A DNA stretch of 64,000 bases from Burkholderiales bacterium (GCA_016702555.1 JADJDV010000006.1:558001-622000); one strand, 5' to 3'; shown: positions 1 to 10,500, numbered from the stretch's first letter. The notes: generated by a model not told the origin, from the sequence alone. A program made the numbers and translations.

Positions 1-782
1 CACAGCCGCCAGCCCACCGCCAGCGTGAGCATGGGCACCGGCGCCAGCCAGAGGAAGTGGCCGTCCTCGAACCAGCGCGCCATCACGCGCGAGTTCAGTG
101 CCGGCAGCCACAGGCTGACCAGCGCCATGAAGGCCAGCACACCAAGCACCAGGGGCCGAGCCCAGCGGCGCGCGCGTTGGTGCAGCTGGCCTTCGGTCTT
201 CAGGATCAGCCAGCCTGCGCCCAGCAGCGCGTAGCCACATGCCAGCGCCACACCGGTCATCAGCGCGAAGGGTGTCAGCCAGCCCCATATGCCGCCCGTG
301 TACTGGCCATCCTGCATCCGCAGGCCCTGCACCAGCGCCGCCAGGATCACGCCCTGGCTGAAGGCGGCCACGATCGAGCCCAGGCTGAACGCTGCGCCCC
401 AGGCGCGGCGTGCCCGCCCACGGCCCTTGAAGCGGAACTCAAACGCCACGCCGCGAAAGATCAGGCCCAGCAGCATGGTCAGCACCGGCAGGTACAGCGA
501 GGACAGCACCAGCGCGTACGCCCGCGGGAAGGCCGCCATCAGGCCGGCGCCGCCCAGCACCAGCCAGGTTTCGTTGCCGTCCCAGATCGGCGCCGCCGTG
601 TTCATCATGTGGTCGCGCTGGTCGCCGTCCGCGGCCAGCGGTGCCAGGATGCCGAGCCCGAGCACGAAGCCATCCAGCAACACGTACATCAGCACGCCGA
701 AGCCGATCACGCCCAGCCAGACCACCGGCAACCAGAAGGCGGCGCCGTCGGCGGCGGTGAGGATCAGCTGGGCATCGTTCAT
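1..782 (-). CDS. cydB: Cytochrome bd-type ubiquinol oxidase subunit II (partial)
   Basis: Subunit II of the membrane quinol oxidase that reduces O2 to water. The minus-strand reading from the ATG at 782 begins MNDAQLILTAADG, followed by several hydrophobic helices and the conserved stretch DGNETWLVLGG. It stays open to base 1, so about 260 N-terminal residues of a roughly 335-380 residue protein are present and the C-terminus lies outside the window. The start codon overlaps the cydA stop in ATGA (779-782), indicating translational coupling in a cydAB operon. The family call is firm; the complete length cannot be judged. Confidence 0.93.
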   Translation of the reverse strand, partial: MNDAQLILTAADGAAFWLPVVWLGVIGFGVLMYVLLDGFVLGLGILAPLAADGDQRDHMMNTAAPIWDGNETWLVLGGAGLMAAFPRAYALVLSSLYLPVLTMLLGLIFRGVAFEFRFKGRGRARRAWGAAFSLGSIVAAFSQGVILAALVQGLRMQDGQYTGGIWGWLTPFALMTGVALACGYALLGAGWLILKTEGQLHQRARRWARPLVLGVLAFMALVSLWLPALNSRVMARWFEDGHFLWLAPVPMLTLAVGWRL

Positions 783-2191
783 GGCGCCGTCTCGACAGCG
801 ATGTCGGCTTCGCCCGCCGCCGACAGCGGTCGTGCGCCAGTGCGGGCGCCTGCACTCCGCGCGGGCGGTGTCTCGCCCACTTGCGGGCCCTTCTTCAGCA
901 GCCGCCACAGATACCACATGCCGGCGCCGAAGATGATGGCGTACACGGTGGCGTAAGCGGCCAGCGAGGAGGCGACGGCGCCGGCCTGCAGGCCCGGGGT
1001 GACGGCATCGCGCGTGCGCAGCAGGCCGTGGACGACCCAGGGCTGGCGCCCGATCTCGGTCACCCACCAGCCCGCCAGCAGGGCGACAAAGCCCGAACCG
1101 CTCAGCCACTGCCAGCCGCGCAGCGTCCACACCGACTGCTCCAGCCGGCCACGCCACCAGGCCCAGGCCGACGCCACCACCACCAGCAGCATCAGCACGC
1201 CGATGCCCACCATCACGCGGAAGGCATAGAACACTGGCGCCACCGGCGGACGGTCCTCGGGCGGCACGCTGGTCAGGGCCGGGATGTCGCCGTCCAGGCT
1301 GTGGGTGAGGATCAGGCTGCCCAGACGCGGGATGGCGACTTCATAATCGTTGCGTGCCTCAGCCTGGCGCGGCACGGCGAACAGCACCAGCGGAACGCCC
1401 GTGCCGTCGGCCGCCGCGCGCCAATGGCCTTCCATGGCCGCCACCTTGATGGGTTGGTGCGCCAGCGTATTCAGGCCGTGCCCGTCGCCCACCAGCACCT
1501 GTGCCGGCACGGCGATGGCGCCGAAGGCGATCGACAGGCGCAGCATGGTCAGCGCCATCTCACGGTGCACGCCGCGCCGCAGATACCAGGCGGCGACGCC
1601 ACCGATCACGAAGCAGGTGGTGATGAAGGCCGCCAGCACCATGTGGGTCAGGCGCCACGGGAAGGACGGATTGAACACGATGCGCCACCAGTCCTCTGGC
1701 GAGAACACGCCGCCCGCCAGCACGTGGCCTTGCGGGGTGTGCATCCAGCTGATCGCGGCGACGATCCAGAAGGTCGAGATCAGCGTGCCCAGCGCCACCA
1801 TCACGGTGCAGAAGAAATGCACCGCCGGTCGCACCTTCTGCGCGCCAAACAGCATCACGCCCAGAAAGCCGGCTTCGAGGAAGAAGGCGCTCAGCACCTC
1901 GTAGCTGAGCAAGGGCCCGAGCACGTTGCCCGCGCGCTCGGACAGCACCGACCAGTTGGTGCCGAACTGAAAGCTCATCACGATGCCCGACACCACGCCC
2001 ATGCCGAAGGAGGTGGCGAACACCTTGCTCCAGAACTTGTAGAGATCCCACCAGCGGCCCTCGCGCGTGCGCAGCCAGCGCCATTCCAGAAACACCAGCC
2101 AGCTGGCCAGGCCGATGGTGAAGGCCGGAAACAGGATGTGGAAGGAAATCAGGAACCCGAACTGGATGCGGGAGAGCAGCAGCGCGTCCAT
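779..2191 (-). CDS. cydA: Cytochrome bd ubiquinol oxidase subunit I, cyanide-insensitive (CIO) type
   Basis: 470-residue haem- and quinol-binding subunit of a bd-type terminal oxidase in the inner membrane. Probable haem ligands are H18, H183 and M327; E98 and E106 sit in the helix that carries the conserved glutamates; the signature GRQPW is at 381-385. The quinol loop after GHGLNTLAHQP (237-247) is short, which together with the length points to the CioA/CIO subfamily rather than the E. coli long-loop type (522 aa). CIO oxidases are typically cyanide-tolerant (family knowledge). It overlaps cydB by 4 bases. No cydX-like small ORF was identified. Confidence 0.95.
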   Translation of the reverse strand: MDALLLSRIQFGFLISFHILFPAFTIGLASWLVFLEWRWLRTREGRWWDLYKFWSKVFATSFGMGVVSGIVMSFQFGTNWSVLSERAGNVLGPLLSYEVLSAFFLEAGFLGVMLFGAQKVRPAVHFFCTVMVALGTLISTFWIVAAISWMHTPQGHVLAGGVFSPEDWWRIVFNPSFPWRLTHMVLAAFITTCFVIGGVAAWYLRRGVHREMALTMLRLSIAFGAIAVPAQVLVGDGHGLNTLAHQPIKVAAMEGHWRAAADGTGVPLVLFAVPRQAEARNDYEVAIPRLGSLILTHSLDGDIPALTSVPPEDRPPVAPVFYAFRVMVGIGVLMLLVVVASAWAWWRGRLEQSVWTLRGWQWLSGSGFVALLAGWWVTEIGRQPWVVHGLLRTRDAVTPGLQAGAVASSLAAYATVYAIIFGAGMWYLWRLLKKGPQVGETPPARSAGARTGARPLSAAGEADIAVETAP

Positions 2192-2318
2192 CGCGCCATT
2201 GTGTTGGGCGCGGTGGCGGTCGCGTGTAGGTGATGACCGATGATCGCGGCCGGCACGGGCGGCCGCGCCAGTGTGAGGATGCGGTGGGTCACCGGCTGCG
2301 CCGACGGATCACAGCCTC

Positions 2319-3140
2319 TCAGTCAAACCAGCCGTTGAGTTCTGCGCCCGAGGGAATCCCGTTGAAGCCGTCGAACCGGCCCCGTTCGGCGATGCCGCGC
2401 GCAGCCTGGAGAAAGCCGCCCCAGGCCGCGCGCGCCAGCGCGCCGCCGACGCTGATGCGGCGCACGCCAAGCTCTGCCAGATCCTGCACGCTCAGCTCGC
2501 TGGGCCAGCCGATCAGCACGTTGACGGGCTTGGGCGCGACGGCGGCGACGACGGTACGGATCTGCTCGCGCGTGCGGATGCCAGGCGCGTAGAGGCAGTC
2601 GGCGCCGGCCTCGGCGTAGGCCTGCAGGCGGGCGATGGCGTCGTCCAGGTCGGGCACGCCGACGAAAAAGTTCTCGGCGCGGCCAATCAGCAAGGTGTCG
2701 CCGCCGCTGTCGTCGATGGCGCGCCGCGCCGCGCGCAGGCGCGCCACGGCCTCGCCCAGCTCGCGCAACGGTGCCTGTGGGTTGCCGGTGGAGTCCTCGA
2801 TCGACAGGCCGGCGATGCCGGTCTCGACCGCCAGCCGCACGCTGTGCGCCAGCTCTTCCAGCGTGTCGGCAAAGCCGCTTTCGAAGTCGGCGTTGAGGGG
2901 CAGGTCGGTGGCTTCGGCCATCTCGCGCAGGTGCGCCAGGGTGTCCGCGCGCGACAGCTGACCATCCGCGCGCGCCCGCGACCAGGCGTGGCCCGAGCTG
3001 GTGCTGGCCAAGGCCTTGAAACCCAGTTGCGCCAGCAGGCGGGCGCTGCCGGCATCCCAGGGGTTGGGCAGCACGAAGCAGCCGGAGCGGTGCAACTCGC
3101 GGAAGGCGGCGCGCTTTTGTTCGACCGCGTGTCGGGGCAT
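2319..3140 (-). CDS. Isocitrate lyase/PEP mutase superfamily protein
   Basis: 273-residue cytoplasmic enzyme of the isocitrate lyase/phosphoenolpyruvate mutase superfamily (TIM barrel, Mg-dependent C-C or P-C bond chemistry). Typical elements are the N-terminal FVLPNPWDAGSARLL, NADFESGFAD in the metal-binding region, GLSIEDSTG, and a late VNVLIGWPSELSVQDLAELG segment that is usual for the oxaloacetate decarboxylase-like/DUF group. It lacks the KKCGH catalytic motif of true isocitrate lyase. The start was placed at MPRHAVEQ (3140) because the alternative 6 codons upstream adds a non-conserved tail. The exact substrate cannot be told. It lies alone between cydA and the divergent SDR operon. Confidence 0.85.
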   Translation of the reverse strand: MPRHAVEQKRAAFRELHRSGCFVLPNPWDAGSARLLAQLGFKALASTSSGHAWSRARADGQLSRADTLAHLREMAEATDLPLNADFESGFADTLEELAHSVRLAVETGIAGLSIEDSTGNPQAPLRELGEAVARLRAARRAIDDSGGDTLLIGRAENFFVGVPDLDDAIARLQAYAEAGADCLYAPGIRTREQIRTVVAAVAPKPVNVLIGWPSELSVQDLAELGVRRISVGGALARAAWGGFLQAARGIAERGRFDGFNGIPSGAELNGWFD

Positions 3141-3322
3141 GGACGTCTCCCAGGTCATGGCCCCGTGGGTGCCGGGGCGACTGCTGGAGTTTATGGGCGC
3201 GTCGGGTGGTGCGCTTGCGGTGTGGTCACCGCCTGGATTTCAACGCCTTGGTTGAGCCAGATCAACTTGATGCCGATCGTGGCCAACGGATCGAGCCCGA
3301 AGGCACTTGATCGTCATCGCTG

Positions 3323-3340
3323 ATTGAACGATCATTCAAT
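3323..3340. promoter_or_regulatory. Candidate TetR-family operator upstream of the SDR operon
   Basis: The 18-bp sequence ATTGAACGATCATTCAAT is an inverted repeat with 8 of 9 base pairs matching. It lies 74 bp upstream of the SDR start and shares the half-site TCATTCAATAT with a second palindrome at 7776-7791, upstream of the crotonase-tetR unit. It resembles the operators of FadR/YsiA-type TetR repressors of fatty-acid genes (TGAATGA...TCATTCA). The rest of the 273-bp gap 3141-3413 shows no ORF. Confidence 0.6.
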
Positions 3341-3413
3341 ATACCGACGGGAAAGCTGCGTGAACACTCACCCGGCCATCCATCGATCGACCTCACTTTC
3401 GGAGACGCGACAC

Positions 3414-4163
3414 ATGCAACTCAGGGGCAAGACGGCCATCGTCACCGGTGGCGCATCGGGCATCGGGCGCGCCACCGCGCACAAGCTGGCGGAAGAAGGC
3501 GCGCACGTGCTGATCGGCGATCTGGATGAGCAGGGTGCCGCGGCGGTGGCGGCCGAGATCCGCGCCGCTGGTGGGCAGGCCGACGGCCTGCGCCTGGACG
3601 TGACGGACCTCGACTCGATCGCCAGCTTCAAGGCGCAGGTTGATCAGCGCGCGCCGCAGGTGGACATCGTCGCCAACGTGGCGGGCTGGGGCAAGATTCA
3701 GCCCTTCGTCGACAACACGCCGGACTTCTGGCGCAAGGTGGTCGATCTGAACCTGCTCGGACCGGTGGCGGTCACGCACGCCTTTCTGGGCGGCATGATC
3801 GAGCGCCAGCGGGGCGGCAAGATCGTCACGGTGGCCAGCGACGCCGGCCGCGTCGGCAGCATGGGCGAAACCGTATACGCGGGCGCCAAGGGCGGCGCCA
3901 TCGCCTTCAGCAAGAGCCTGGCGCGTGAAGTGGCGCGCTACGACATCACGGTCAACTGCGTCTGCCCCGGTCCGACGGCGACACCGCTGCTGGCCGCCGT
4001 GCCGGAGAAGCACCAGGAGGCCTTCATCCGCGCCACGCCGATGCGCCGATTGGCGCAGCCGTCGGAGATCGCCGACGCGGTGCTGTTCTTCAGCAGCGCC
4101 CAGTCGTCCTTCGTCACCGGCCAGGTGTTCAGCGTCAGCGGCGGGCTGACGCTGGCTGGCTGA
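3414..4163 (+). CDS. SDR-family NAD(P)-dependent dehydrogenase (3-hydroxyacyl-CoA type)
   Basis: 249-residue classical short-chain dehydrogenase. The cofactor motif TGGASGIG is at 11-18, the catalytic triad is S142, Y155, K159 (YAGAK), and PGPTATPL follows the active site. The start at MQLRGK is preceded by GGAG at 3401; longer in-frame starts add an unrelated leader that runs over the operator. As first gene of an SDR-enoyl-CoA hydratase-acyl-CoA dehydrogenase operon it probably oxidises a 3-hydroxyacyl-CoA. The trio recalls the BadH step of cyclohexanecarboxyl-CoA degradation and similar aromatic-acyl-CoA clusters (inference from context). Probably repressed by the TetR protein at 6160-6873. 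Confidence 0.9.
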   Translation: MQLRGKTAIVTGGASGIGRATAHKLAEEGAHVLIGDLDEQGAAAVAAEIRAAGGQADGLRLDVTDLDSIASFKAQVDQRAPQVDIVANVAGWGKIQPFVDNTPDFWRKVVDLNLLGPVAVTHAFLGGMIERQRGGKIVTVASDAGRVGSMGETVYAGAKGGAIAFSKSLAREVARYDITVNCVCPGPTATPLLAAVPEKHQEAFIRATPMRRLAQPSEIADAVLFFSSAQSSFVTGQVFSVSGGLTLAG

Positions 4164-4184
4164 AGGTCGGCGCAGGCCGGCTAC

Positions 4185-4960
<776 letters not shown>

Positions 4961-4964
<4 letters not shown>

Positions 4965-6145
4965 GCATGTTTCACGACCGCAGCTGGCTCGACTGGCCGT
5001 TTCTCGATGGGCATCACCGCGCGATGGCGCGCGACATCGAGGCCTGGTGCGAGCGCGAATTGGGGCATGAGCACGATGCCGATGCCGATACCGACACCGC
5101 GTGCCGCGACCTGGTGCGTCGGCTGGGCGCGGCCGGCTGGCTGAAGCACGTGATTGGCGGCAGCGAGTGGGGCGGCGCTGGTGAGTACATCGACACGCGC
5201 GCCGTGTGCCTGCTGCGCGAGACGCTGGCGCGCCACTCGGGCCTGGCGGACTTTGCCTTCGCGATGCAGGGCCTGGGTTCGGGCGCGCTCACGCTGCACG
5301 GCACGCCGGCGCAAAAACACGAGTACCTGGCGCGCGTTGGCCGCGGCGAGGCGATCCCGGCGTTCGCGCTGTCGGAGCCGGATTCGGGCTCCGACGTGGC
5401 GGCGATGGCCTGCACGGCGCGGCGCGAGGGCGCTGACTATGTGCTCGATGGCGAGAAGACCTGGATCTCGAACGGTGGCATCGCCGACTTCTACGTGGTG
5501 TTCGCGCGCACCGGCGAAGCGCCGGGTTCGCGCGGGCTGTCGGCCTTCATCGTCGAGGCCGGCACGCCGGGCCTGGAGATCGCCGAGCGCATCGCCGTCA
5601 TCGCGCCGCACCCGCTGGCGCGGCTGCGCTTCACGGCTTGCCGCATCCCGGCGGCGCAGCGACTGGGCGAGCCCGGGCAGGGCTTCAAGATCGCCATGCA
5701 GGTGCTGGACATCTTCCGCACCTCGGTGGCCGCGGCCGCGCTGGGCTTTGCGCGGCGCGCGCTGGCCGAGGCGCTGCAGCGCGCCACCACGCGCAAGATG
5801 TTCGACCAGGTGCTGGCCGACTTCCAGATCACGCAGGCCAGGCTGGCCGCCATGGCCACCGGCATCGACAGCGCGGCGCTGCTGACCTACCGCGCCGCCT
5901 GGCGGCGCGACCAGGGGCAGAGCGTGACGCGCGAGGCGGCCATGGCCAAGATGCACAGCACCGAGACCGCGCAGCAGGTGATCGACGCCGCGGTGCAGAT
6001 GTGGGGCGGCATCGGCGTGGTGTCCGGGCATCCGGTCGAGCGCCTGTACCGCGAGATCCGCGCGCTGCGCATCTACGAAGGCGCGACCGAGGTGCAGCAG
6101 TTGATCATTGCGCGGCAGACGCTGAAGGCGTTTGCCGAGGCTTGA
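4961..6145 (+). CDS. Acyl-CoA dehydrogenase
   Basis: 394-residue FAD-dependent acyl-CoA dehydrogenase introducing the alpha-beta double bond. Visible family blocks are FALSEPDSGSDVAAM with GEKTWISNGGIADFY (FAD/substrate region), the C-terminal helical domain beginning near EPGQGFKIAMQVLDIFR, and RIYEGATEVQQLIIARQ, where E373 corresponds to the usual catalytic base. The N-terminus MSMFHDRSWLDWPFLD carries several Trp residues, unlike short-chain acyl-CoA dehydrogenases, which may reflect an unusual substrate (inference). Last gene of the SDR-ECH-ACAD operon, translationally coupled to the hydratase. No electron-transfer flavoprotein genes are in the window. Confidence 0.92.
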
Positions 6146-6159
6146 GTCGCCGATGCGCG

Positions 6160-6873
6160 CTACGCGCTGCGCCGCGTCTTGCGTGCCGGTTTGTCGGACT
6201 GGCTGTCCGGCGCCGCCGCGGGGCGCGCCTCCAGCGCGCGGCCGTAGGCGTTCTTGCCGCGCGTGGTGACCACCGGGTTCAGCATCAGCTTGAGGCCGCG
6301 GTCCAGGTAATCGTCGATGCCGAGGCGGCTCTTGAAGTGCCAGGACTTCAGCGCCCAGGCGTGGCAGAACATGACGATCTGGTAGGTGAACAGCTCGACG
6401 TCGATGTCCTCGAACAGGCCCTCGCGCACGCAGTGCTCGACGCAGTCCGAGATCAGCCGGTTGCTGTCGGCCTCCTTCTGCTTGATCAGGTCGCGGCGCT
6501 CGCGCCGCAGCGACTTGGTCTCGCGGTACACCAGCAGCGTGGCCTCGATGCGCTCGTCGATCACGTGGCCGTAGGCGCGCACCGCGGCGTTGAAGCGCGC
6601 CATCGGATCGGTCAGGCCGGCGAGTGCGCGCGGGATCTCGCGCAGGTAGGAATCCAGCACCTCGGTCAGCGCCAGGAACAGCACGTCCTCCTTGTCGGAG
6701 ACGTACTGGTAGATCAGCCCGACGCTGACGCCGGCGCGCTGTGCCACCTCGCGGATGGTGGTGACGTGGTAGCCCTGCTTGCCGTACAGTGCCACGGCGG
6801 CTTGCAGAATCTGGCGCTGGCGCAGGGCGACCAGTTCCGGCACCTCGATCTTGCTGACGACCTTGACCGTCAT
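6160..6873 (-). CDS. TetR/AcrR-family transcriptional regulator
   Basis: 237-residue repressor with an N-terminal TetR helix-turn-helix (TTIREVAQRAGVSVGLIYQY, about 38-57) after a basic leader, then a mostly helical ligand-binding domain and a basic Ala/Pro-rich tail ending RKTRRSA. The start is the ATG at 6873. It follows the crotonase gene by 29 bp on the same strand and converges with the acyl-CoA dehydrogenase gene. The palindromes at 3323-3340 and 7776-7791 flank exactly the two operons it would control, so an acyl-CoA-responsive FadR/YsiA-like role is a reasonable inference. The ligand is unknown. Confidence 0.9.
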   Translation of the reverse strand: MTVKVVSKIEVPELVALRQRQILQAAVALYGKQGYHVTTIREVAQRAGVSVGLIYQYVSDKEDVLFLALTEVLDSYLREIPRALAGLTDPMARFNAAVRAYGHVIDERIEATLLVYRETKSLRRERRDLIKQKEADSNRLISDCVEHCVREGLFEDIDVELFTYQIVMFCHAWALKSWHFKSRLGIDDYLDRGLKLMLNPVVTTRGKNAYGRALEARPAAAPDSQSDKPARKTRRSA

Positions 6874-6902
6874 GGCTGCAAATTCCTTGAATCGGCCGGC
6901 AC

Positions 6903-7733
<831 letters not shown>

Positions 7734-7775
7734 GTCGGGGTCTTTCGGTGTTCGTCACCGCGTGAGCATATCGAA

Positions 7776-7791
7776 GAATGATCAATCATTC
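7776..7791. promoter_or_regulatory. Candidate TetR-family operator upstream of the crotonase-tetR operon
   Basis: GAATGAT-CA-ATCATTC is a perfect 7-bp inverted repeat with a 2-bp centre, followed by AATAT. It lies 43 bp upstream of the crotonase start on - and 59 bp upstream of rsmD on +. It shares TCATTCAATAT with the palindrome at 3323-3340 and fits the TGAATGA-N-TCATTCA form of FadR/YsiA-type operators. The two sites differ by 2 bp in spacing, so the affinity may differ. Confidence 0.62.
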
Positions 7792-7849
7792 AATATCCGG
7801 CACGATGACGATAGGAAAAACCGCGATGAGACACGGGGAGAATAGACGC

Positions 7850-8449
7850 ATGCCGAAAACACCCGCCACCGCCGCCGCGCGCCACGCCAGCGCGCCGCGC
7901 GAGGTGCGCATCATCGGCGGCCGGTGGCGCCGCACGCGGCTGCCGGTGGTGGACCGGCCTGGTCTGCGCCCCACACCCGACCGCGTGCGCGAGACCTTGT
8001 TCAACTGGCTTGGCCAGGACCTGGGCGGCTGGCGCTGCGTCGATGCTTTTGCCGGCACCGGTGCGCTGGGCTTCGAGGCGGCCTCGCGCGGCGCCGCCGA
8101 GGTGCTGCTGCTGGAGCAGGACGCCGCGCTGATCGCCCGCTTGCGCGCACTGAAGCAGCGCCTGCAGGCCGGCACCGTGCGCGTGCAGCGCGGCGACGGC
8201 GTGGCGGCGCTGCGGGCGCTGGCGCCGGGCAGCATCGATCTGGTGCTGCTCGACCCGCCGTTCGAGGACGCCGCGGTGTTCGTCCCCGCGCTGGCCGCCG
8301 CCGCGCGCGTCGTGCGGGCCGATGGCTTCGTCTATCTGGAGGCGCCGACGGCCTGGGACGACACTGCCCTGGCCGGCGCGGGCCTGCGCGTGCACCGCCA
8401 CCTCAAGGCCGGCGCGGTGCACGCGCACCTGTTGCGGCCTTCCGCATAA
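7850..8449 (+). CDS. rsmD: 16S rRNA (guanine966-N2)-methyltransferase RsmD
   Basis: 199-residue SAM-dependent methyltransferase that modifies G966 of 16S rRNA during 30S assembly. The RsmD signature VRIIGGRWRRTRLPV (19-33) and RPTPDRVRETLFNWL lead into the SAM loop VDAFAGTGALGFEA (64-77) and the catalytic DPPF motif at 135-138. The ATG at 7850 is preceded by GGGGAG at 7835-7840, a good ribosome-binding site. It lies 28 bp upstream of coaD, the usual rsmD-coaD pair in proteobacteria. Confidence 0.95.
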   Translation: MPKTPATAAARHASAPREVRIIGGRWRRTRLPVVDRPGLRPTPDRVRETLFNWLGQDLGGWRCVDAFAGTGALGFEAASRGAAEVLLLEQDAALIARLRALKQRLQAGTVRVQRGDGVAALRALAPGSIDLVLLDPPFEDAAVFVPALAAAARVVRADGFVYLEAPTAWDDTALAGAGLRVHRHLKAGAVHAHLLRPSA

Positions 8450-8477
8450 TCCGCCCATCTGCAGGAGACCGATTCCC

Positions 8478-8966
8478 ATGAGCCGCCAGGTCATCGCCGT
8501 CTATCCCGGCACCTTCGATCCCATCACGCTCGGGCACGAGGACATCGTGCGCCGTGCCGCCGCGTTGTTCGACCAGGTCATCATCGCGGTGGCGGTGGCG
8601 CACCACAAGAAGACGCTGTTCACGCTGGACGAGCGGCTGGAGTTGGCGCGCGACACCGCTGGCCGCCATGGCAACGTGAGCGTCGAGCCCTTTGACGGTC
8701 TGGTGCGTGATTTCGTCGTCGAGCGCGGTGGCAAGGTCATGGTGCGCGGCGTGCGGGGCGTGACCGATTTCGACTACGAGATGCAGCTGGCCGGCATGAA
8801 CCGCAACCTGGCGCCCGATGTGGAAACCGTGTTCCTGACGCCGGCGGCGACGCTGCAGTCGATCAGCAGCACGCTGATCCGCGAGATCTCGCAGCTGGGT
8901 GGCGACGTTGCGCCCTACGTGCCGGCGCTGGTGCTGCAGCGCCTGCTGGACAAGCGGCGCGCGTGA
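8478..8966 (+). CDS. coaD: Pantetheine-phosphate adenylyltransferase
   Basis: 162-residue cytoplasmic enzyme joining 4'-phosphopantetheine and ATP to dephospho-CoA, the penultimate step of CoA synthesis. The nucleotidyltransferase motif PGTFDPITLGH is at 10-20, the substrate segment RGVRGVTDFDYEMQLAGMNR lies mid-protein, and the ISSTLIREI motif binds ATP near 130. Length matches the family (about 160). GGAG precedes the ATG. coaE, which encodes the next step, lies 9 kb away at 17460-18074. Confidence 0.97.
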   Translation: MSRQVIAVYPGTFDPITLGHEDIVRRAAALFDQVIIAVAVAHHKKTLFTLDERLELARDTAGRHGNVSVEPFDGLVRDFVVERGGKVMVRGVRGVTDFDYEMQLAGMNRNLAPDVETVFLTPAATLQSISSTLIREISQLGGDVAPYVPALVLQRLLDKRRA

Positions 8967-9047
8967 ACACCGCTGCGCATCAACCCTGCTGAGTTTGCTG
9001 GTTTCGGATCGTTGCAATCATCGGCCATCGATTTCAAGGAGAGCACC

Positions 9048-9278
9048 ATGTCCGACGTCTGGTTGAATTCACTGATCACCGCCACGCCGCAGGAGGGCTT
9101 CGAGCTCGCCATCACGCTGAGCCGCCGCGGCGTCAAGTACACGCAGCCGGACACCGCCGTGCTGAAGGAACTGCGCCCCGAATACGCGCACTCGGCCGAC
9201 GCGCTGACGGCGGCCTCGCACGTCATCGCCGTCAATTTCCAGACTGTCGCGGCCGCGAACAACTACTGGCGCGGCTGA
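9048..9278 (+). CDS. Hypothetical protein, 76 residues
   Basis: Small soluble ORF starting at an ATG that directly follows AAGGAGAGCACC, an excellent Shine-Dalgarno sequence, which is the main reason to call it real. The product begins MSDVWLNSLITATPQEG, has no signal peptide, cysteines or transmembrane segment, and looks alpha-helical with an acidic N-terminal half. I do not recognise the family. In many beta- and gammaproteobacteria the position after coaD holds a small ferredoxin; this protein has no Cys clusters and is not that. Confidence 0.7.
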   Translation: MSDVWLNSLITATPQEGFELAITLSRRGVKYTQPDTAVLKELRPEYAHSADALTAASHVIAVNFQTVAAANNYWRG

Positions 9279-9308
9279 CGCCCGTCGGCGGCCGCCGACG
9301 GCCCTGCC

Positions 9309-10082
9309 TTATTGCTCGACGAAGGCGCGCTCAACCACGAAGTCGCCCGGCGTGGTGGTGTTGCCTTCCTTGAAGCCGCGCTCTTCCAGCACGTGCTTGA
9401 TGGACTTCAGCATCTCGGGGCTGCCGCATAGCATCACCCGATCAAGCTGCGGCTGCAACGGCGGCAGGCCAAGATCGCGCGCCATCTGACCGTTCTCGAT
9501 CAGGTCGGGAATGCGGCCCTGCGTCGGGAAGGGTTCGCGCGTCACCGTGGGGTAGTACTTCAGCTGCTGGGTCACCATCTCGCCCAGGAACTCGTGCTGC
9601 GGCAATTCCTGTGTGACGTAGTCGCGATAGGCCAGCTCCGACACCAATCGGCAGCCGTGCACCAGGATCACTTCCTCGAACTTCTCGTAGGTCTCCGGGT
9701 CGCGGATGATGCTCATGAACGGCGCCAGGCCGGTGCCGGTGCCAAACAGGTACAGACGCTGGCCGGGCAGCAGGTAGTCGATCAGCAGCGTGCCGGTCGG
9801 CTTGTGGCCGACGATCACCTTGTCGCCCGGCTGGATGTGCTGCAGGCGACTGGTGAGCGGGCCATCCTGCACCTTGATGCTGAGGAACTCCAGCGTCTCC
9901 TCGTAGTTGGGGCTGACGATGGAGTAGGCGCGCAGCAGCGGCTTGCCGTCCACGCGCAGGCCGATCATGGTGAAGTGGCCGTTGGAAAAGCGCAGACTCT
10001 GACTGCGCGTGGTGGTGAAACTGAACAATCGGTCCGTCCAGTGGTGCACACTGAGGACGGTTTCTTCGTCAAAGGCGGCCAT
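9309..10082 (-). CDS. fpr: Ferredoxin--NADP(+) reductase
   Basis: 257-residue FAD flavoprotein transferring electrons between NADPH and ferredoxin/flavodoxin, generally linked to oxidative-stress and Fe-S maintenance. The FAD-binding RAYS motif is at 51-54 followed by IVSPNY, GDKVIVGHKPTGTL binds the flavin/phosphate, and the NADP-binding GTGTGLAPF is at 114-122. The C-terminus TPGDFVVERAFVEQ is typical of the bacterial subclass. Monocistronic on the minus strand, 30 bp beyond the convergent hypothetical gene. It could serve as a reductase for distant oxygenases such as the Rieske protein in this window, but there is no direct evidence. Confidence 0.95.
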   Translation of the reverse strand: MAAFDEETVLSVHHWTDRLFSFTTTRSQSLRFSNGHFTMIGLRVDGKPLLRAYSIVSPNYEETLEFLSIKVQDGPLTSRLQHIQPGDKVIVGHKPTGTLLIDYLLPGQRLYLFGTGTGLAPFMSIIRDPETYEKFEEVILVHGCRLVSELAYRDYVTQELPQHEFLGEMVTQQLKYYPTVTREPFPTQGRIPDLIENGQMARDLGLPPLQPQLDRVMLCGSPEMLKSIKHVLEERGFKEGNTTTPGDFVVERAFVEQ

Positions 10083-10188
10083 GAATGGAGTGCGGCTGCA
10101 CGGCAGCCGGTGGCGTTGAAGATCAACCCACGATTATCGCAGGTGCCAACTCATCGCGTCGTGCCGTCTGGTGACGGTGAACGGGTTT

Positions 10189-10500
10189 TCAGGGCGACGG
10201 CCGCGCCACCCTCACGCGCAGCGTCTCGACGGCATGGCCCTGGCTGCGCAGCGCGGCCAGCAAGGCCGGCGCCAGTTGGCGCAGCTTGGCGGCGGCCGCG
10301 TTGTGCGGCACCAGCAGGCACCAGTCGCTCTCCTGCGCGGCGCCCGGGCGCACCAGTTCGCGCAGGCCGGGCGGCAGCAAGGGGCGCACCACGGCCAGCC
10401 GCGCGGTCGATTCGGCCGCCATGCGGCCCAGCCGCGCCAGCGTCGGCGTCTCGGCCATCGCCTGCTGCAGCGTGACGGCGGTGCGGGAGCGAAGGGTCAT
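10189..10500 (-). CDS. DciA-like / DUF721 family protein
   Basis: 103-residue basic protein that matches the DUF721/DciA type: a short N-terminal helix, LARLGRMA, then a KH-like segment with CLLVPHNAAAAKLRQLAPALLAALR. DciA proteins help load the replicative helicase DnaB in bacteria that lack DnaC (family knowledge). Divergent from secA with about 213 bp between start codons, a location this family often occupies in betaproteobacteria. The short length leaves the assignment probable rather than certain. Confidence 0.7.
   Translation of the reverse strand: MTLRSRTAVTLQQAMAETPTLARLGRMAAESTARLAVVRPLLPPGLRELVRPGAAQESDWCLLVPHNAAAAKLRQLAPALLAALRSQGHAVETLRVRVARPSP

Noticed and set aside
439..855. 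138-residue minus-strand ORF overlapping cydB
   Set aside because: It is out of frame with the clear CydB reading from 782 and is Arg/Gly-rich shadow sequence.
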